Source: JANMMJ01 sp964543235
GTDB lineage: Bacteria > Pseudomonadota > Alphaproteobacteria > Rhizobiales > Aestuariivirgaceae
DNA: 64,000 nucleotides
NCBI GenBank assembly: GCA_964543235.1
Contig: CAZIXE010000016.1
Location: 1 to 64,000 of the forward strand
Reading direction: 5' to 3'
Position numbers and translations under genes: made by a program. The notes under the pieces were generated by a model. That model saw only the letters and a list, made by a program, of their open reading frames with translations, was not told where the DNA came from and made no database searches. Shown here piece after piece: positions 56,092-64,000 of the stretch; position 1 is the first letter of the stretch, and every line of letters starts with the position of its first letter.

Positions 56092-56328
56092 TCAGGCGGC
56101 GCTCTTTTCGATGAACTTGACCGCATCGCCAACCGTCTGGATGGTCTCGGCCGCGTCATCTGGGATTTCGATCCCGAATTCTTCCTCAAAAGCCATGACG
56201 AGTTCAACGGTATCGAGGCTGTCGGCGCCAAGATCGTCGATGAAGCTCGCTTCCGCGTTCACCTTCTCCGCATCCACACCCAGATGCTCGACAACGATCT
56301 TTTTTACCCGTTCAGCGATATCGCTCAT
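56092..56328 (-). CDS. acpP: acyl carrier protein
   Basis: The 78-residue acidic carrier to which fatty acid intermediates are attached through a phosphopantetheine on Ser37 (motif GADSLDTVEL). Length and sequence match the family closely (MSDIAERVKKIVVEHLGVDA). The ATG at 56328 has AAGGA nine bases upstream and gives the canonical start; an ATG two codons earlier is also possible. Flanked by a promoter-like sequence upstream and a terminator-like hairpin downstream, it is likely the most highly expressed gene of the operon. Confidence 0.97.
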   Translation of the reverse strand: MSDIAERVKKIVVEHLGVDAEKVNAEASFIDDLGADSLDTVELVMAFEEEFGIEIPDDAAETIQTVGDAVKFIEKSAA

Positions 56329-56374
56329 GTTCATACGTCCTTGCTGTTTCAATATATCATCGGACGGACACTCA

Positions 56375-56380
56375 ATTATA
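56375..56380 (-). promoter_or_regulatory. -10 promoter element upstream of acpP
   Basis: On the minus strand TATAAT occurs at 56380-56375, 47 bp before the acpP ATG in the fabG-acpP gap (56329-56452), an AT-rich island in a GC-rich region. No good -35 element is seen at the expected distance. Likely an internal promoter for acpP. Confidence 0.5.
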
Positions 56381-56452
56381 CTTGAAGTCCCCCATAACCC
56401 GTTGGCTGTCTAACACAAATCAGGCAGCGGACAAAAGAGGCAATAATTCAGC

Positions 56453-57190
56453 TCAGATCATCGCCATTCCTCCGTTCACATGGAGAGTCTGGCCGGTTGT
56501 GTAGGCAGCCTCCTGCGAGGCCAAGTAGAGTACGGCCGCGGCAATCTCCTCCGGTGTCCCGAAGCGGCCCGCCGGAATGCGCGCCAGAAAGGTGGCTCTG
56601 ACCTTGTCATCGAGCACACCGGTCATGGCCGTCTCGATAAAGCCCGGCGCGACGCAATTGACGGTCACATTGCGCCCCGCCAGTTCCTGCGCCAGCGCCT
56701 TGGTCATGCCGATCATGCCGGCCTTCGCGGCCGAATAGTTGGCCTGCCCGGCATTGCCGGCGACACCCGAGATCGAACTGATGCCGATGATGCGGCCCCA
56801 GCGGCGCTTCATCATGCCGCGCATGGCGGCGCGGGCCAGGCGAAAGCCGGCCGTCAGATTGACATCGATGACGGCTGCCCAGTCATCGTCCTTCATGCGC
56901 ATGGCAAGGCCGTCGCGGGTAATGCCGGCATTGTTGACCAGGATGTCGAGGGTCCCCATCGCCGCCTCGGCGGCAGGCACCAGTTTCTCGACCTCCGCCG
57001 GTTCAGCGAGGTTGCAAGTCAACACATGCGCGCGTTCCCCCAGCGACGCCTTGAGCTCTTCCAGCACCGCCGCGCGCGTACCCGACAGCCCGACACTGGC
57101 ACCTTGCGCATGCAGGGCCCGGGCAATGGCCGCCCCGATGCCGCCGGTCGCGCCGGTAACCAGCGCTGTTTTTCCCGTGAGGTCGAACAT
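56453..57190 (-). CDS. fabG: 3-oxoacyl-ACP reductase
   Basis: NADPH-dependent reduction of 3-oxoacyl-ACP in fatty acid elongation. The 245-residue SDR protein has the cofactor motif TGATGGIG (12-19), NNAGITRDG, catalytic Ser in GISSISGVAGNAGQ and YSAAK near residue 150. The C-terminus VNGGMAMI is typical. It starts 3 bp after fabD and is followed by acpP. Operon position and strong match make the assignment firm. Confidence 0.97.
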   Translation of the reverse strand: MFDLTGKTALVTGATGGIGAAIARALHAQGASVGLSGTRAAVLEELKASLGERAHVLTCNLAEPAEVEKLVPAAEAAMGTLDILVNNAGITRDGLAMRMKDDDWAAVIDVNLTAGFRLARAAMRGMMKRRWGRIIGISSISGVAGNAGQANYSAAKAGMIGMTKALAQELAGRNVTVNCVAPGFIETAMTGVLDDKVRATFLARIPAGRFGTPEEIAAAVLYLASQEAAYTTGQTLHVNGGMAMI

Positions 57191-57193
57191 CGT

Positions 57194-58144
57194 CTATTCC
57201 TTGTTGAGTTTGGCCGCCGCCGCGGCAATGTCCTCAGGTGTCGAAACTGCCAATGCCACGGCGCCGGGGACACCGCGCCTCGCAAGGCCGCTCAGCACCT
57301 TGCCGGCCCCGGCCTCAACGATGGTCGTAACCCCCTGCGACGCGAAGAAGGCCATGGTTTCGCGCCACCGCACCGTGCTGGTCACCTGTTCGATCAGGCG
57401 CTGCCGGATGCTGGCGGGATCGCTCACCGGAGCCGCGATGACATTGGCGACGACCGGAACTGCAGGGGCCTGCATCGCCACCTCGGCCAGTGCCGCGGCC
57501 ATCCGCTCGGCCGCCGGCTGCATCAGGCTGCAGTGAAACGGTGCGCTCACCGGCAGCAGCACGGCACGCGCTGCACCTCTTTCCTTGGCGATGCCGAGGG
57601 CCCGTTCGACCGCCGCCTTGTGACCAGAGACGACGACCTGGCCGGCCGCATTGTCATTGGCTGCCTCGCACACCTCGCCCTGCGTCGCCGCATGCGCCAC
57701 TTCGACGGCAGCGGCGAAGTCCAGTCCCAGCAGCGCCGCCATGGCGCCGGTGCCGACCGGGGTTGCCGCCTGCATCGCCTGGCCGCGAATCCTGAGCAGG
57801 CGCGCCGCATCGGCAAGTGCGAAGGTTCCTGCCGCCGCCAGGGCGGAATACTCGCCGAGCGAGTGGCCGGCAACGAATTTGGCGGCCTTGCCGACACTTA
57901 TCCCATGTTCCGCCGCCAGGACACGCATGACCGCCATGCTGACCGCCATGAGCGCCGGCTGCGCATTCTCGGTGAGCGTGAGCTCTGCCTCCGGTCCGTC
58001 CCACATCAGCCGCGACAGCGGCGTCGCCAGTGCGTCGTCGACTTCGCGAAAGACCTCGCGCGCGCCCGGGAAATTCTCGGCCAGGGCCTTGCCCATGCCG
58101 ACCGACTGGCTCCCCTGCCCGGGAAACACAAACACTGTGCTCAA
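57194..58144 (-). CDS. fabD: malonyl-CoA:ACP transacylase
   Basis: Transfers malonyl from CoA to ACP to start elongation. The 316-residue product has FPGQGSQ at 7-13 and the nucleophile GHSLGE at 93-98 (Ser95). The start is taken as TTG at 58144: it gives MSTVFVFPGQGSQ, is preceded by GAGGGA six bases upstream, and no ATG is nearby. The longer open frame upstream is not conserved. It is the first gene of the fabD-to-gmk operon, divergent from the threonine dehydratase-like gene. Confidence 0.95.
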   Translation of the reverse strand: MSTVFVFPGQGSQSVGMGKALAENFPGAREVFREVDDALATPLSRLMWDGPEAELTLTENAQPALMAVSMAVMRVLAAEHGISVGKAAKFVAGHSLGEYSALAAAGTFALADAARLLRIRGQAMQAATPVGTGAMAALLGLDFAAAVEVAHAATQGEVCEAANDNAAGQVVVSGHKAAVERALGIAKERGAARAVLLPVSAPFHCSLMQPAAERMAAALAEVAMQAPAVPVVANVIAAPVSDPASIRQRLIEQVTSTVRWRETMAFFASQGVTTIVEAGAGKVLSGLARRGVPGAVALAVSTPEDIAAAAAKLNKE

Positions 58145-58240
58145 TTGAAGTCCCTCGCTGCCACCCAGGCTGCGCACGAAACATGACGGCTGGCCCAAGT
58201 CAAGATTGACCGGCCCCGGAGCTGCGACCTAGATGTGCCG

Positions 58241-59206
58241 ATGCTCACTGCTGCCGATCTCGAACACGCTGGCCGTATCGTCTATGCGGCGATGCCGCCG
58301 ACACCACAATATGCATGGCCGTTGCTCGCCGCGGAGGCCGGTTGCGAGGTCATCGTCAAGCATGAGAACCACACGCCGGTCGGTGCTTTCAAGCTGCGCG
58401 GCGGACTGGTTCACATGCGCCTCAGGAAGTTGCGCGGCGAGACGCGCGGGGTGATCACCGCAACCCGCGGCAATCACGGCCAGTCGATCCCCTTCGCGGC
58501 GCGGCGCGAGGGTCTGGCCAGCACCGTCGTGGTGCCCCGCAACAACTCGCGGGAGAAGAATGCCGCCATGCGCGCGATCGGCGCCGAGCTGATCGAGGCC
58601 GGCGCCGATTTCGACGAGGCGCGTGAGACCGCGATCCGGTTGGCTGAGGAGCGCGGTCTCGCCATGGTCGCGTCGTTCCACCCGGAACTGGTCATGGGGG
58701 TGGCCACCTATGCCCAGGAACTGTTTCGGGCGGTGGCAGAACTCGATGCCGTCTATGTGCCGATCGGACTGGGATCGGGCATTTGCGGCACGATCGCGGT
58801 GCGTGATCTCCTCGGCCTCAGAACCCGGGTCATCGGCGTGGTGGCCGAAAAGGCCCCGGCCTATGCGCTGTCCTTCGCGGCAGGCGGGCCCGTCGCCAGC
58901 CCCGCCTCCGCCACCTTCGCCGATGGCATTGCGGTGCGCGTCCCGCATGCCGATGCCGTGGCCAGCATCTGCAAGGGGGCTGAGCGCATCGTCACCGTGA
59001 CGGAGGACGAGATCGCCGCTGCCATGCGCAGCCTTTATGGCGCGACCCATAATGTTGCCGAAGGTGCCGGCGCCGCCGCCTATGCGGCCCTGCTCAAGGA
59101 ACGTCCGGCGATGGCCGGCAAGCGGGTGGCGGTGATCCTGTCGGGCGGTAACATTGACGCGGCGAGCTTCGCCACAGTGCTCGAAGGCCGGACACCGCCA
59201 GCCTGA
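58241..59206 (+). CDS. threonine dehydratase-like PLP enzyme
   Basis: 321-residue fold-type II PLP enzyme. The Schiff-base Lys is K51 in VGAFKLRGGL; the phosphate-binding segment is GLGSGICGTI (about 178-187), and ATRGNHGQS binds the substrate carboxylate. Threonine/serine dehydratases and hydroxyaspartate dehydratases share this pattern. There is no C-terminal ACT regulatory domain, so it resembles the catabolic, unregulated type. The exact substrate is unclear. I use the ATG at 58241; a GTG at 58235 is in frame. Divergent from fabD with about 96 bp between. Confidence 0.87.
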   Translation: MLTAADLEHAGRIVYAAMPPTPQYAWPLLAAEAGCEVIVKHENHTPVGAFKLRGGLVHMRLRKLRGETRGVITATRGNHGQSIPFAARREGLASTVVVPRNNSREKNAAMRAIGAELIEAGADFDEARETAIRLAEERGLAMVASFHPELVMGVATYAQELFRAVAELDAVYVPIGLGSGICGTIAVRDLLGLRTRVIGVVAEKAPAYALSFAAGGPVASPASATFADGIAVRVPHADAVASICKGAERIVTVTEDEIAAAMRSLYGATHNVAEGAGAAAYAALLKERPAMAGKRVAVILSGGNIDAASFATVLEGRTPPA

Positions 59207-59474
59207 TCCTTACGTCAACAGGAAGGCCACCTCTTGCGAGGCAGCCTTCCCTTCGCCGTCCCGGTACGTGCTGGCCCGATGGGCATCAGCCATCGCTTCC
59301 CCGGTCTTTGCGGCGGCAGGGCCGCCGCAAAAGCTTGCGCCGAGCGGGCTGACAGCGGCTCGACTCACGCAGCTGTCCCAAAACGACACGTTCTGGAGCG
59401 ACTCATGCCGCATCTCTCGCGGCGCGGTCAATGCCGCCGCGGCTGGCTTGCCCGATCCCGGATGCTAGTTACGG
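59207..59474. other. intergenic region with a strong hairpin (possible dispersed repeat)
   Basis: 268 bp between the dehydratase and the XRE-cupin gene. It contains a perfect 11-bp inverted repeat, TTTGCGGCGGC (59307-59317) and GCCGCCGCAAA (59321-59331), with loop AGG. The stem starts with T and ends with A, so it is not a classical plus-strand terminator. The flanking DNA can be read as short frames (for example QNVSFWDSCVS on the minus strand) that recall spurious ORFs from dispersed repeats in related genomes; this is from memory and unverified. No gene is supported. Confidence 0.45.
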
Positions 59475-60095
59475 TTACCGCCGCTCCTCGGCGCCGAACG
59501 GCCGCAGCACCAGGACCATGGTGGCATGCAGTTCGCCGGGCCCCGTATTGACGAGCTTGTGGGGCCGGTCGCCGCGATAGCGGATGGCCTCGCCGGCGCG
59601 GGCGGTACGCTGTTCCTCGCCGACCGTGATCTGGACCTCGCCCTTGAGGATATAGAGATGTTCGGTGGTGCCCGGCGGATGCGGGTCGGATTCCAGCACC
59701 CCGCCCGGCCTGGCCTGGAAATCATACCATTGCAGCGCCTCGACCAGGTTGAGCGGTCCGGCAATCGCCAGGCGGCACAACCCGTCCTCGCTTTCGAGGA
59801 TCGGCACCGCTGACTTGCTCTGGTGCTGCCGGAAATTGGGTTCGGCGTCCTCCTTGAGCACTTCGTCAATGGTGGTGTCGAGCGCCCGCGACAGCCTGAC
59901 GACGGTTCCGATGGTCGGGTTGGTCTCGTTGCGCTCGATTTGGGAAATGATCGACTTGGCCACCCCCGACTGCTCCGAAAGTTCACCCAGCGACATGTTA
60001 TAGGCCTTGCGCAGCCGCTGGATAGTCTTGCCGAGCGAGGGAGTTGCATCACTCTCCTGTGAACTGTCCGATCGCTTGCCCCGCCGCGTTGACAT
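59475..60095 (-). CDS. XRE family regulator with cupin domain
   Basis: 206-residue transcription factor: an N-terminal helix-turn-helix (about 23-78, TIQRLRKAYNMSLGELSEQS and SKSIISQIERNETNPTIGTV pattern), a short linker, and a C-terminal cupin (about 120-195, ARPGGVLESDPHPPGTTEHL and YRGDRPHKLVNTGPGELHA). This architecture typically senses a small metabolite through the cupin; members such as PuuR act as repressors. The start ATG at 60095 has AGAAGGAA upstream; the longer open frame is not conserved. The gene is divergent from the ferredoxin gene, and two palindromes lie between. Confidence 0.9.
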   Translation of the reverse strand: MSTRRGKRSDSSQESDATPSLGKTIQRLRKAYNMSLGELSEQSGVAKSIISQIERNETNPTIGTVVRLSRALDTTIDEVLKEDAEPNFRQHQSKSAVPILESEDGLCRLAIAGPLNLVEALQWYDFQARPGGVLESDPHPPGTTEHLYILKGEVQITVGEEQRTARAGEAIRYRGDRPHKLVNTGPGELHATMVLVLRPFGAEERR

Positions 60096-60121
60096 CACCA
60101 GGTTCCTTCTGTAGAACAAGT

Positions 60122-60153
60122 GTTCGTTAAAACGAACGTTCGGATTACCGAAC
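60122..60153. promoter_or_regulatory. two abutting 16-bp palindromes (probable operator of the XRE-cupin regulator)
   Basis: GTTCGTTAAAACGAAC (60122-60137) and GTTCGGATTACCGAAC (60138-60153) are both perfect-arm palindromes and are directly adjacent, forming two half-similar operator boxes sharing GTTCG...CGAAC ends. They lie 27 bp upstream of the regulator's ATG and about 110 bp before the ferredoxin ATG. Location and symmetry fit an autoregulatory operator that may also control the ferredoxin gene. Confidence 0.75.
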
Positions 60154-60264
60154 ATTCCCGCAGTGCCAGATGCCCTGATTTCTGTTGAAAAATCAACCGA
60201 AATTCTGCGCAGCTGCAATGACCAGCGGGAAGCCGGCTGTCCGATCAAGCGAACGGAAGTGCAG

Positions 60265-60579
60265 ATGGGTTATATTCAGGTCATTGACGAAGCCGGCAAG
60301 CCGCACCACGTGGAGGCCGTCGAAGGCTGGCGTGTCATGGAGATCATCCGCGAACACGGCTTCAATGTCGAGGGCCTGTGCGGCGGTGCCTGCGCCTGCG
60401 CCACCTGCCATGTCGAAGTCGACGAAACCTGGCTGCCGCGCCTGCACCCGGCCCGCGACGAGGAGGAAGCCATGCTCGACATGGTGCCCGTGGTCGGGCC
60501 GCAGTCGCGCCTGTCATGCCAGATCATCTACACGCCGGAGCTCGATGGCCTTGCCGTCAGGCTGGTGCCGACGGAATGA
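60265..60579 (+). CDS. 2Fe-2S ferredoxin (adrenodoxin type)
   Basis: 104-residue electron carrier. The four cluster Cys follow the C-x5-C-x2-C...C pattern: C39, C45, C48 and C85 (GLCGGACACATCHVEV, then SRLSCQII). This type works with cytochrome P450s, oxygenases or Fe-S enzymes. The ATG at 60265 follows GGAAGTG and gives a canonical start (MGYIQVIDEAG); the upstream open frame is longer but atypical. It sits 7 bp before cysG, making it a plausible electron donor for the sulfite reductase or a cofactor-assembly partner; this is inference. The XRE-cupin gene and its operators lie upstream. Confidence 0.92.
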   Translation: MGYIQVIDEAGKPHHVEAVEGWRVMEIIREHGFNVEGLCGGACACATCHVEVDETWLPRLHPARDEEEAMLDMVPVVGPQSRLSCQIIYTPELDGLAVRLVPTE

Positions 60580-60586
60580 GGCGGCA

Positions 60587-61606
60587 ATGCGATATTTCCC
60601 GGTCTTCGCCGATCTGAAGCAGCGCAAGGTCATCGTCGCCGGCGGCGGCGAGGAGGCGCTGCGCAAAGTGCGGCTGCTGCGCAAGACGGAGGCGCTGATC
60701 GCCGTCGTGGCGCCCACGCTTCATCCCGATCTCGCTGGCGATCCGCGGGTCCAATGGCTGGCAAGGGACTTCCGTCCTGAACTTCTCGATGGCGCCACCC
60801 TGGTCTTCGCTGCCGATCCCTCGCTCAACGCCACCGTCGCGGCGGCCGCCCAGGCGCGCGGTATTCCGGTCAATGCCGTTGATACGCCGGCACTTTCGAC
60901 CTTCATTGTCCCCTCGATCGTCGACCGCCATCCGGTCGTCGTCGCGATCGGTACCGAAGGGGCCGCGCCGGTGCTGGCCCAGGGTCTGCGGGCGCGGATC
61001 GATGCGCTGCTGCCGGCCGGACTTGGCAGGCTGGCCGAAGCGGCGCGCGGCCTGCGCGAGCGGGTTGCCGCGGCCCTGCCGCAGGCGCGCCGCCGGTCCT
61101 TCTGGCAGCGCTACTTCTTCGGCTCGATCGCCCGGTCGTTCCTGGCCGGCGACGCCGCCGCCTACGATAGCGAGCTTGCCCGGCTGCTCGGCGATGCCGC
61201 AGCGCCGCCGCGCGGTCGCGTGACGCTGGTGAGCGCCGCCGACGGCAATCCCGAGCACCTCACCCTGAAGGCCCAGCGCAAGCTCTACGAGGCTGACCTC
61301 ATCGTCCATGACGCGGCCGTTGCCGCCGCCATTCTGGAAGTGGCCCGCCGCGACGCGGTGCGCCGGGTTGCTGACGCTGACAGCCCTGCCGCCATTGTCG
61401 CGGCGGCGGCCAGGGGCGAACACGTCGTCCGCATCACTGCCGGCAGTCTCGTCGGTTTCGCCCGCAGCGCTGAGCTTGCCGCCTATCTGACCGCCGGCCT
61501 GTCGATCGAGGCCGTGCCGGCCGTCAATGCCGCCGAAACGGCGGTCGAAACCCCCGGTATCGTGCCGTTCCCGCGCCGCGACTCCCGGCGGAGGGCCGTG
61601 TCATGA
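60587..61606 (+). CDS. cysG: siroheme synthase, N-terminal dehydrogenase/ferrochelatase with a truncated methyltransferase end
   Basis: 339 residues. The N-terminal half is the CysG_N domain: dinucleotide motif VIVAGGGEEALRKVRLL (15-31), VFAADPSLNATVAAAA, VNAVDTPALSTFIVPSIVDR. It makes siroheme from precorrin-2 by oxidation and iron insertion. From about residue 210 a methyltransferase-like part begins, GRVTLVSAADGNPEHLTLKA, but only ~130 residues remain (a full SUMT domain has about 240) and the SAM-binding GAGPGDPELLT motif reads SAADGNPEHLT. So uroporphyrinogen methylation must be done by another gene. It starts 7 bp after the ferredoxin and its stop overlaps the DUF2849 start. Confidence 0.9.
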   Translation: MRYFPVFADLKQRKVIVAGGGEEALRKVRLLRKTEALIAVVAPTLHPDLAGDPRVQWLARDFRPELLDGATLVFAADPSLNATVAAAAQARGIPVNAVDTPALSTFIVPSIVDRHPVVVAIGTEGAAPVLAQGLRARIDALLPAGLGRLAEAARGLRERVAAALPQARRRSFWQRYFFGSIARSFLAGDAAAYDSELARLLGDAAAPPRGRVTLVSAADGNPEHLTLKAQRKLYEADLIVHDAAVAAAILEVARRDAVRRVADADSPAAIVAAAARGEHVVRITAGSLVGFARSAELAAYLTAGLSIEAVPAVNAAETAVETPGIVPFPRRDSRRRAVS

Positions 61607-61947
61607 CCGTGACCGAAAAGGGCCAGGTGCTCACCGCCAACCGTCTGCGCGACGGCATTGTGGTCTTCTACACCCATGCCGGCAGCTGGAGCGAAAACAT
61701 CGACGACGCCGTGCTTGCCGTGGAACCGCAGGCCGCCAGCGCCCTCGAGGCCCGCGGCCGCGAGGACGAGGCGAAGACCCTGGTCACCGGGGCCTATCTG
61801 TTCGATGCCACGCGCGAGGACGGCCATGTCAAGGCCGCCCATATCCGCGAGCGCATCCGCACCCTGGGGCCGAGCGTCAGGGAAGATCTCGGCAAGCAGT
61901 CAGAGGGCAAGGGCGGCGCCTTCGCTGCCGTGCTCACCGGAGTTTGA
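61603..61947 (+). CDS. DUF2849 protein of the sulfite reduction cluster
   Basis: 114-residue small cytoplasmic protein: MTVTEKGQVLTANRLRDGIV, FYTHAGSWSENIDDAV, then a helical C-terminus. DUF2849 is found almost only between cysG and cysI in alphaproteobacteria, so a role with siroheme or sulfite reductase is likely, but the function is unknown. Its ATG overlaps the cysG stop by four bases and its stop lies 3 bp before cysI. Confidence 0.88.
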   Translation: MTVTEKGQVLTANRLRDGIVVFYTHAGSWSENIDDAVLAVEPQAASALEARGREDEAKTLVTGAYLFDATREDGHVKAAHIRERIRTLGPSVREDLGKQSEGKGGAFAAVLTGV

Positions 61948-61950
61948 GCC

Positions 61951-63592
<1,642 letters not shown>

Positions 63593-63606
<14 letters not shown>

Positions 63607-64000
63607 GTCTGAAGGCTTCGTCGAGGACAGCTGGATCCATCTCGGTGCGGACGATCCCCTGCCCGCCTCTGGTGACATCATCGTGCCGTTCGCCCGCCTG
63701 CTGAAGGATTGGGAGACGCTGGTCAGGCATGACGGACGCCTCGGCACGGTGTTTCCCAACATCGACCGCATCGAAGCCCTCACGCTGTTCCTGCCGCGGC
63801 TGGCGCTGATCGTGCTGCCCTTCCCGAGCTTCACCGACGGCCGCGCCTATTCGCTGGCGCGGCAGCTGCGCGAGGCGGGTTATCGCGGCGAGTTGCGGGC
63901 CACGGGCAACGTGCTGCCGGATCAGTTGCAGTTCATGCGCCAGGTCGGCTTCGATGCCTTCGAGATCGGCGACCGGTTCGCGCCCGAGACGTGGTTGCGC
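63593..64000 (+). CDS. DUF934 protein (truncated by window end)
   Basis: The first 136 codons are open to the window edge: MPLLKSEGFVEDSWIHLG, then IVPFARLLKDWETL, GTVFPNIDRIEALTLFLPRL and FPSFTDGRAYSLARQLREAG. This is the DUF934 family that follows cysI in alphaproteobacterial sulfur clusters, usually before cysH. The ATG at 63593 overlaps the cysI end by 14 bp. The function is unknown; context suggests a partner of sulfite reductase. The C-terminus is outside the window. Confidence 0.9.

Noticed and set aside
59307..59331. The 11-bp hairpin as a transcription terminator for the dehydratase gene
   Set aside because: The 5' arm begins with T's and the 3' arm ends with A's with no U-tract after it on the plus strand, opposite to a terminator, and no better evidence exists on the minus strand.

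Overview
The window is a high-GC chromosomal segment of an alphaproteobacterium, most likely of the Hyphomicrobiales (Rhizobiales) type; I cannot name a genus. The support is a two-piece, circularly permuted tmRNA gene beside the alpha-type adaptor gene sspB, a perfect ParB-binding parS palindrome, the order lptD-surA-pdxA-rsmA converging on the operon fabD-fabG-acpP-fabF-mltG-yicC-gmk, and a cysG-DUF2849-cysI-DUF934 sulfite reduction cluster. Most of the window is dense core genome with few accessory genes.

Layout. 1-6.9 kb (+): tmRNA, sspB, mepA, kup, a PHP-domain protein, fumC, and two small overlapping genes (DUF4169 and a ribbon-helix-helix protein). 6.9-12.2 kb (-): a giant AsmA-family protein and a GlcD/Dld-type FAD oxidoreductase. 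12.2-18 kb: an intergenic parS site, then an accessory restriction island in the order mod-rhuM-res (type III methyltransferase, RhuM-family protein, restriction helicase-nuclease). 18-29.2 kb: a thioesterase, a small ORF, a UvrD/PcrA helicase carrying an unusual ~76-residue low-GC insert, a SARP-like winged-helix/BTAD/TPR membrane regulator divergent from two secreted DUF1194 (VWA-like) proteins that flank an aminoglycoside-acetyltransferase remnant, an ABC exporter and an HD-GYP protein. 29-34.5 kb (-): a GcvT-type FAD oxidoreductase, a VUT/YhhQ transporter, ndk, and an OmpA protein with four internal repeats. 34.6-44.9 kb: a carboxymuconolactone decarboxylase-like protein, a polar amino-acid ABC importer, ppc, an ABC-F protein, nhaA, holC and a Cys-rich secreted orphan. 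44.9-58.1 kb: pepA, the lptD operon and the fab operon. 58.2-64 kb: a threonine dehydratase-like enzyme, an intergenic hairpin, an XRE-cupin regulator facing two abutting 16-bp palindromes, a 2Fe-2S ferredoxin, and the sulfite reduction cluster, which runs off the window.

How genes work together. The tmRNA tags stalled nascent chains, and SspB next door delivers tagged proteins to ClpXP. Fatty acid initiation and elongation (fabD/G/F, acpP) and LPS export (lptD, surA) serve the envelope, together with mltG, mepA and the OmpA protein. cysG supplies siroheme for cysI, and the ferredoxin is a plausible electron donor.

The signals most worth following are the RhuM gene inside a type III restriction operon, the helicase insert, the four-repeat OmpA protein, the tandem operator upstream of the XRE-cupin gene, and the absence of lptF/lptG from their usual place beside lptD.
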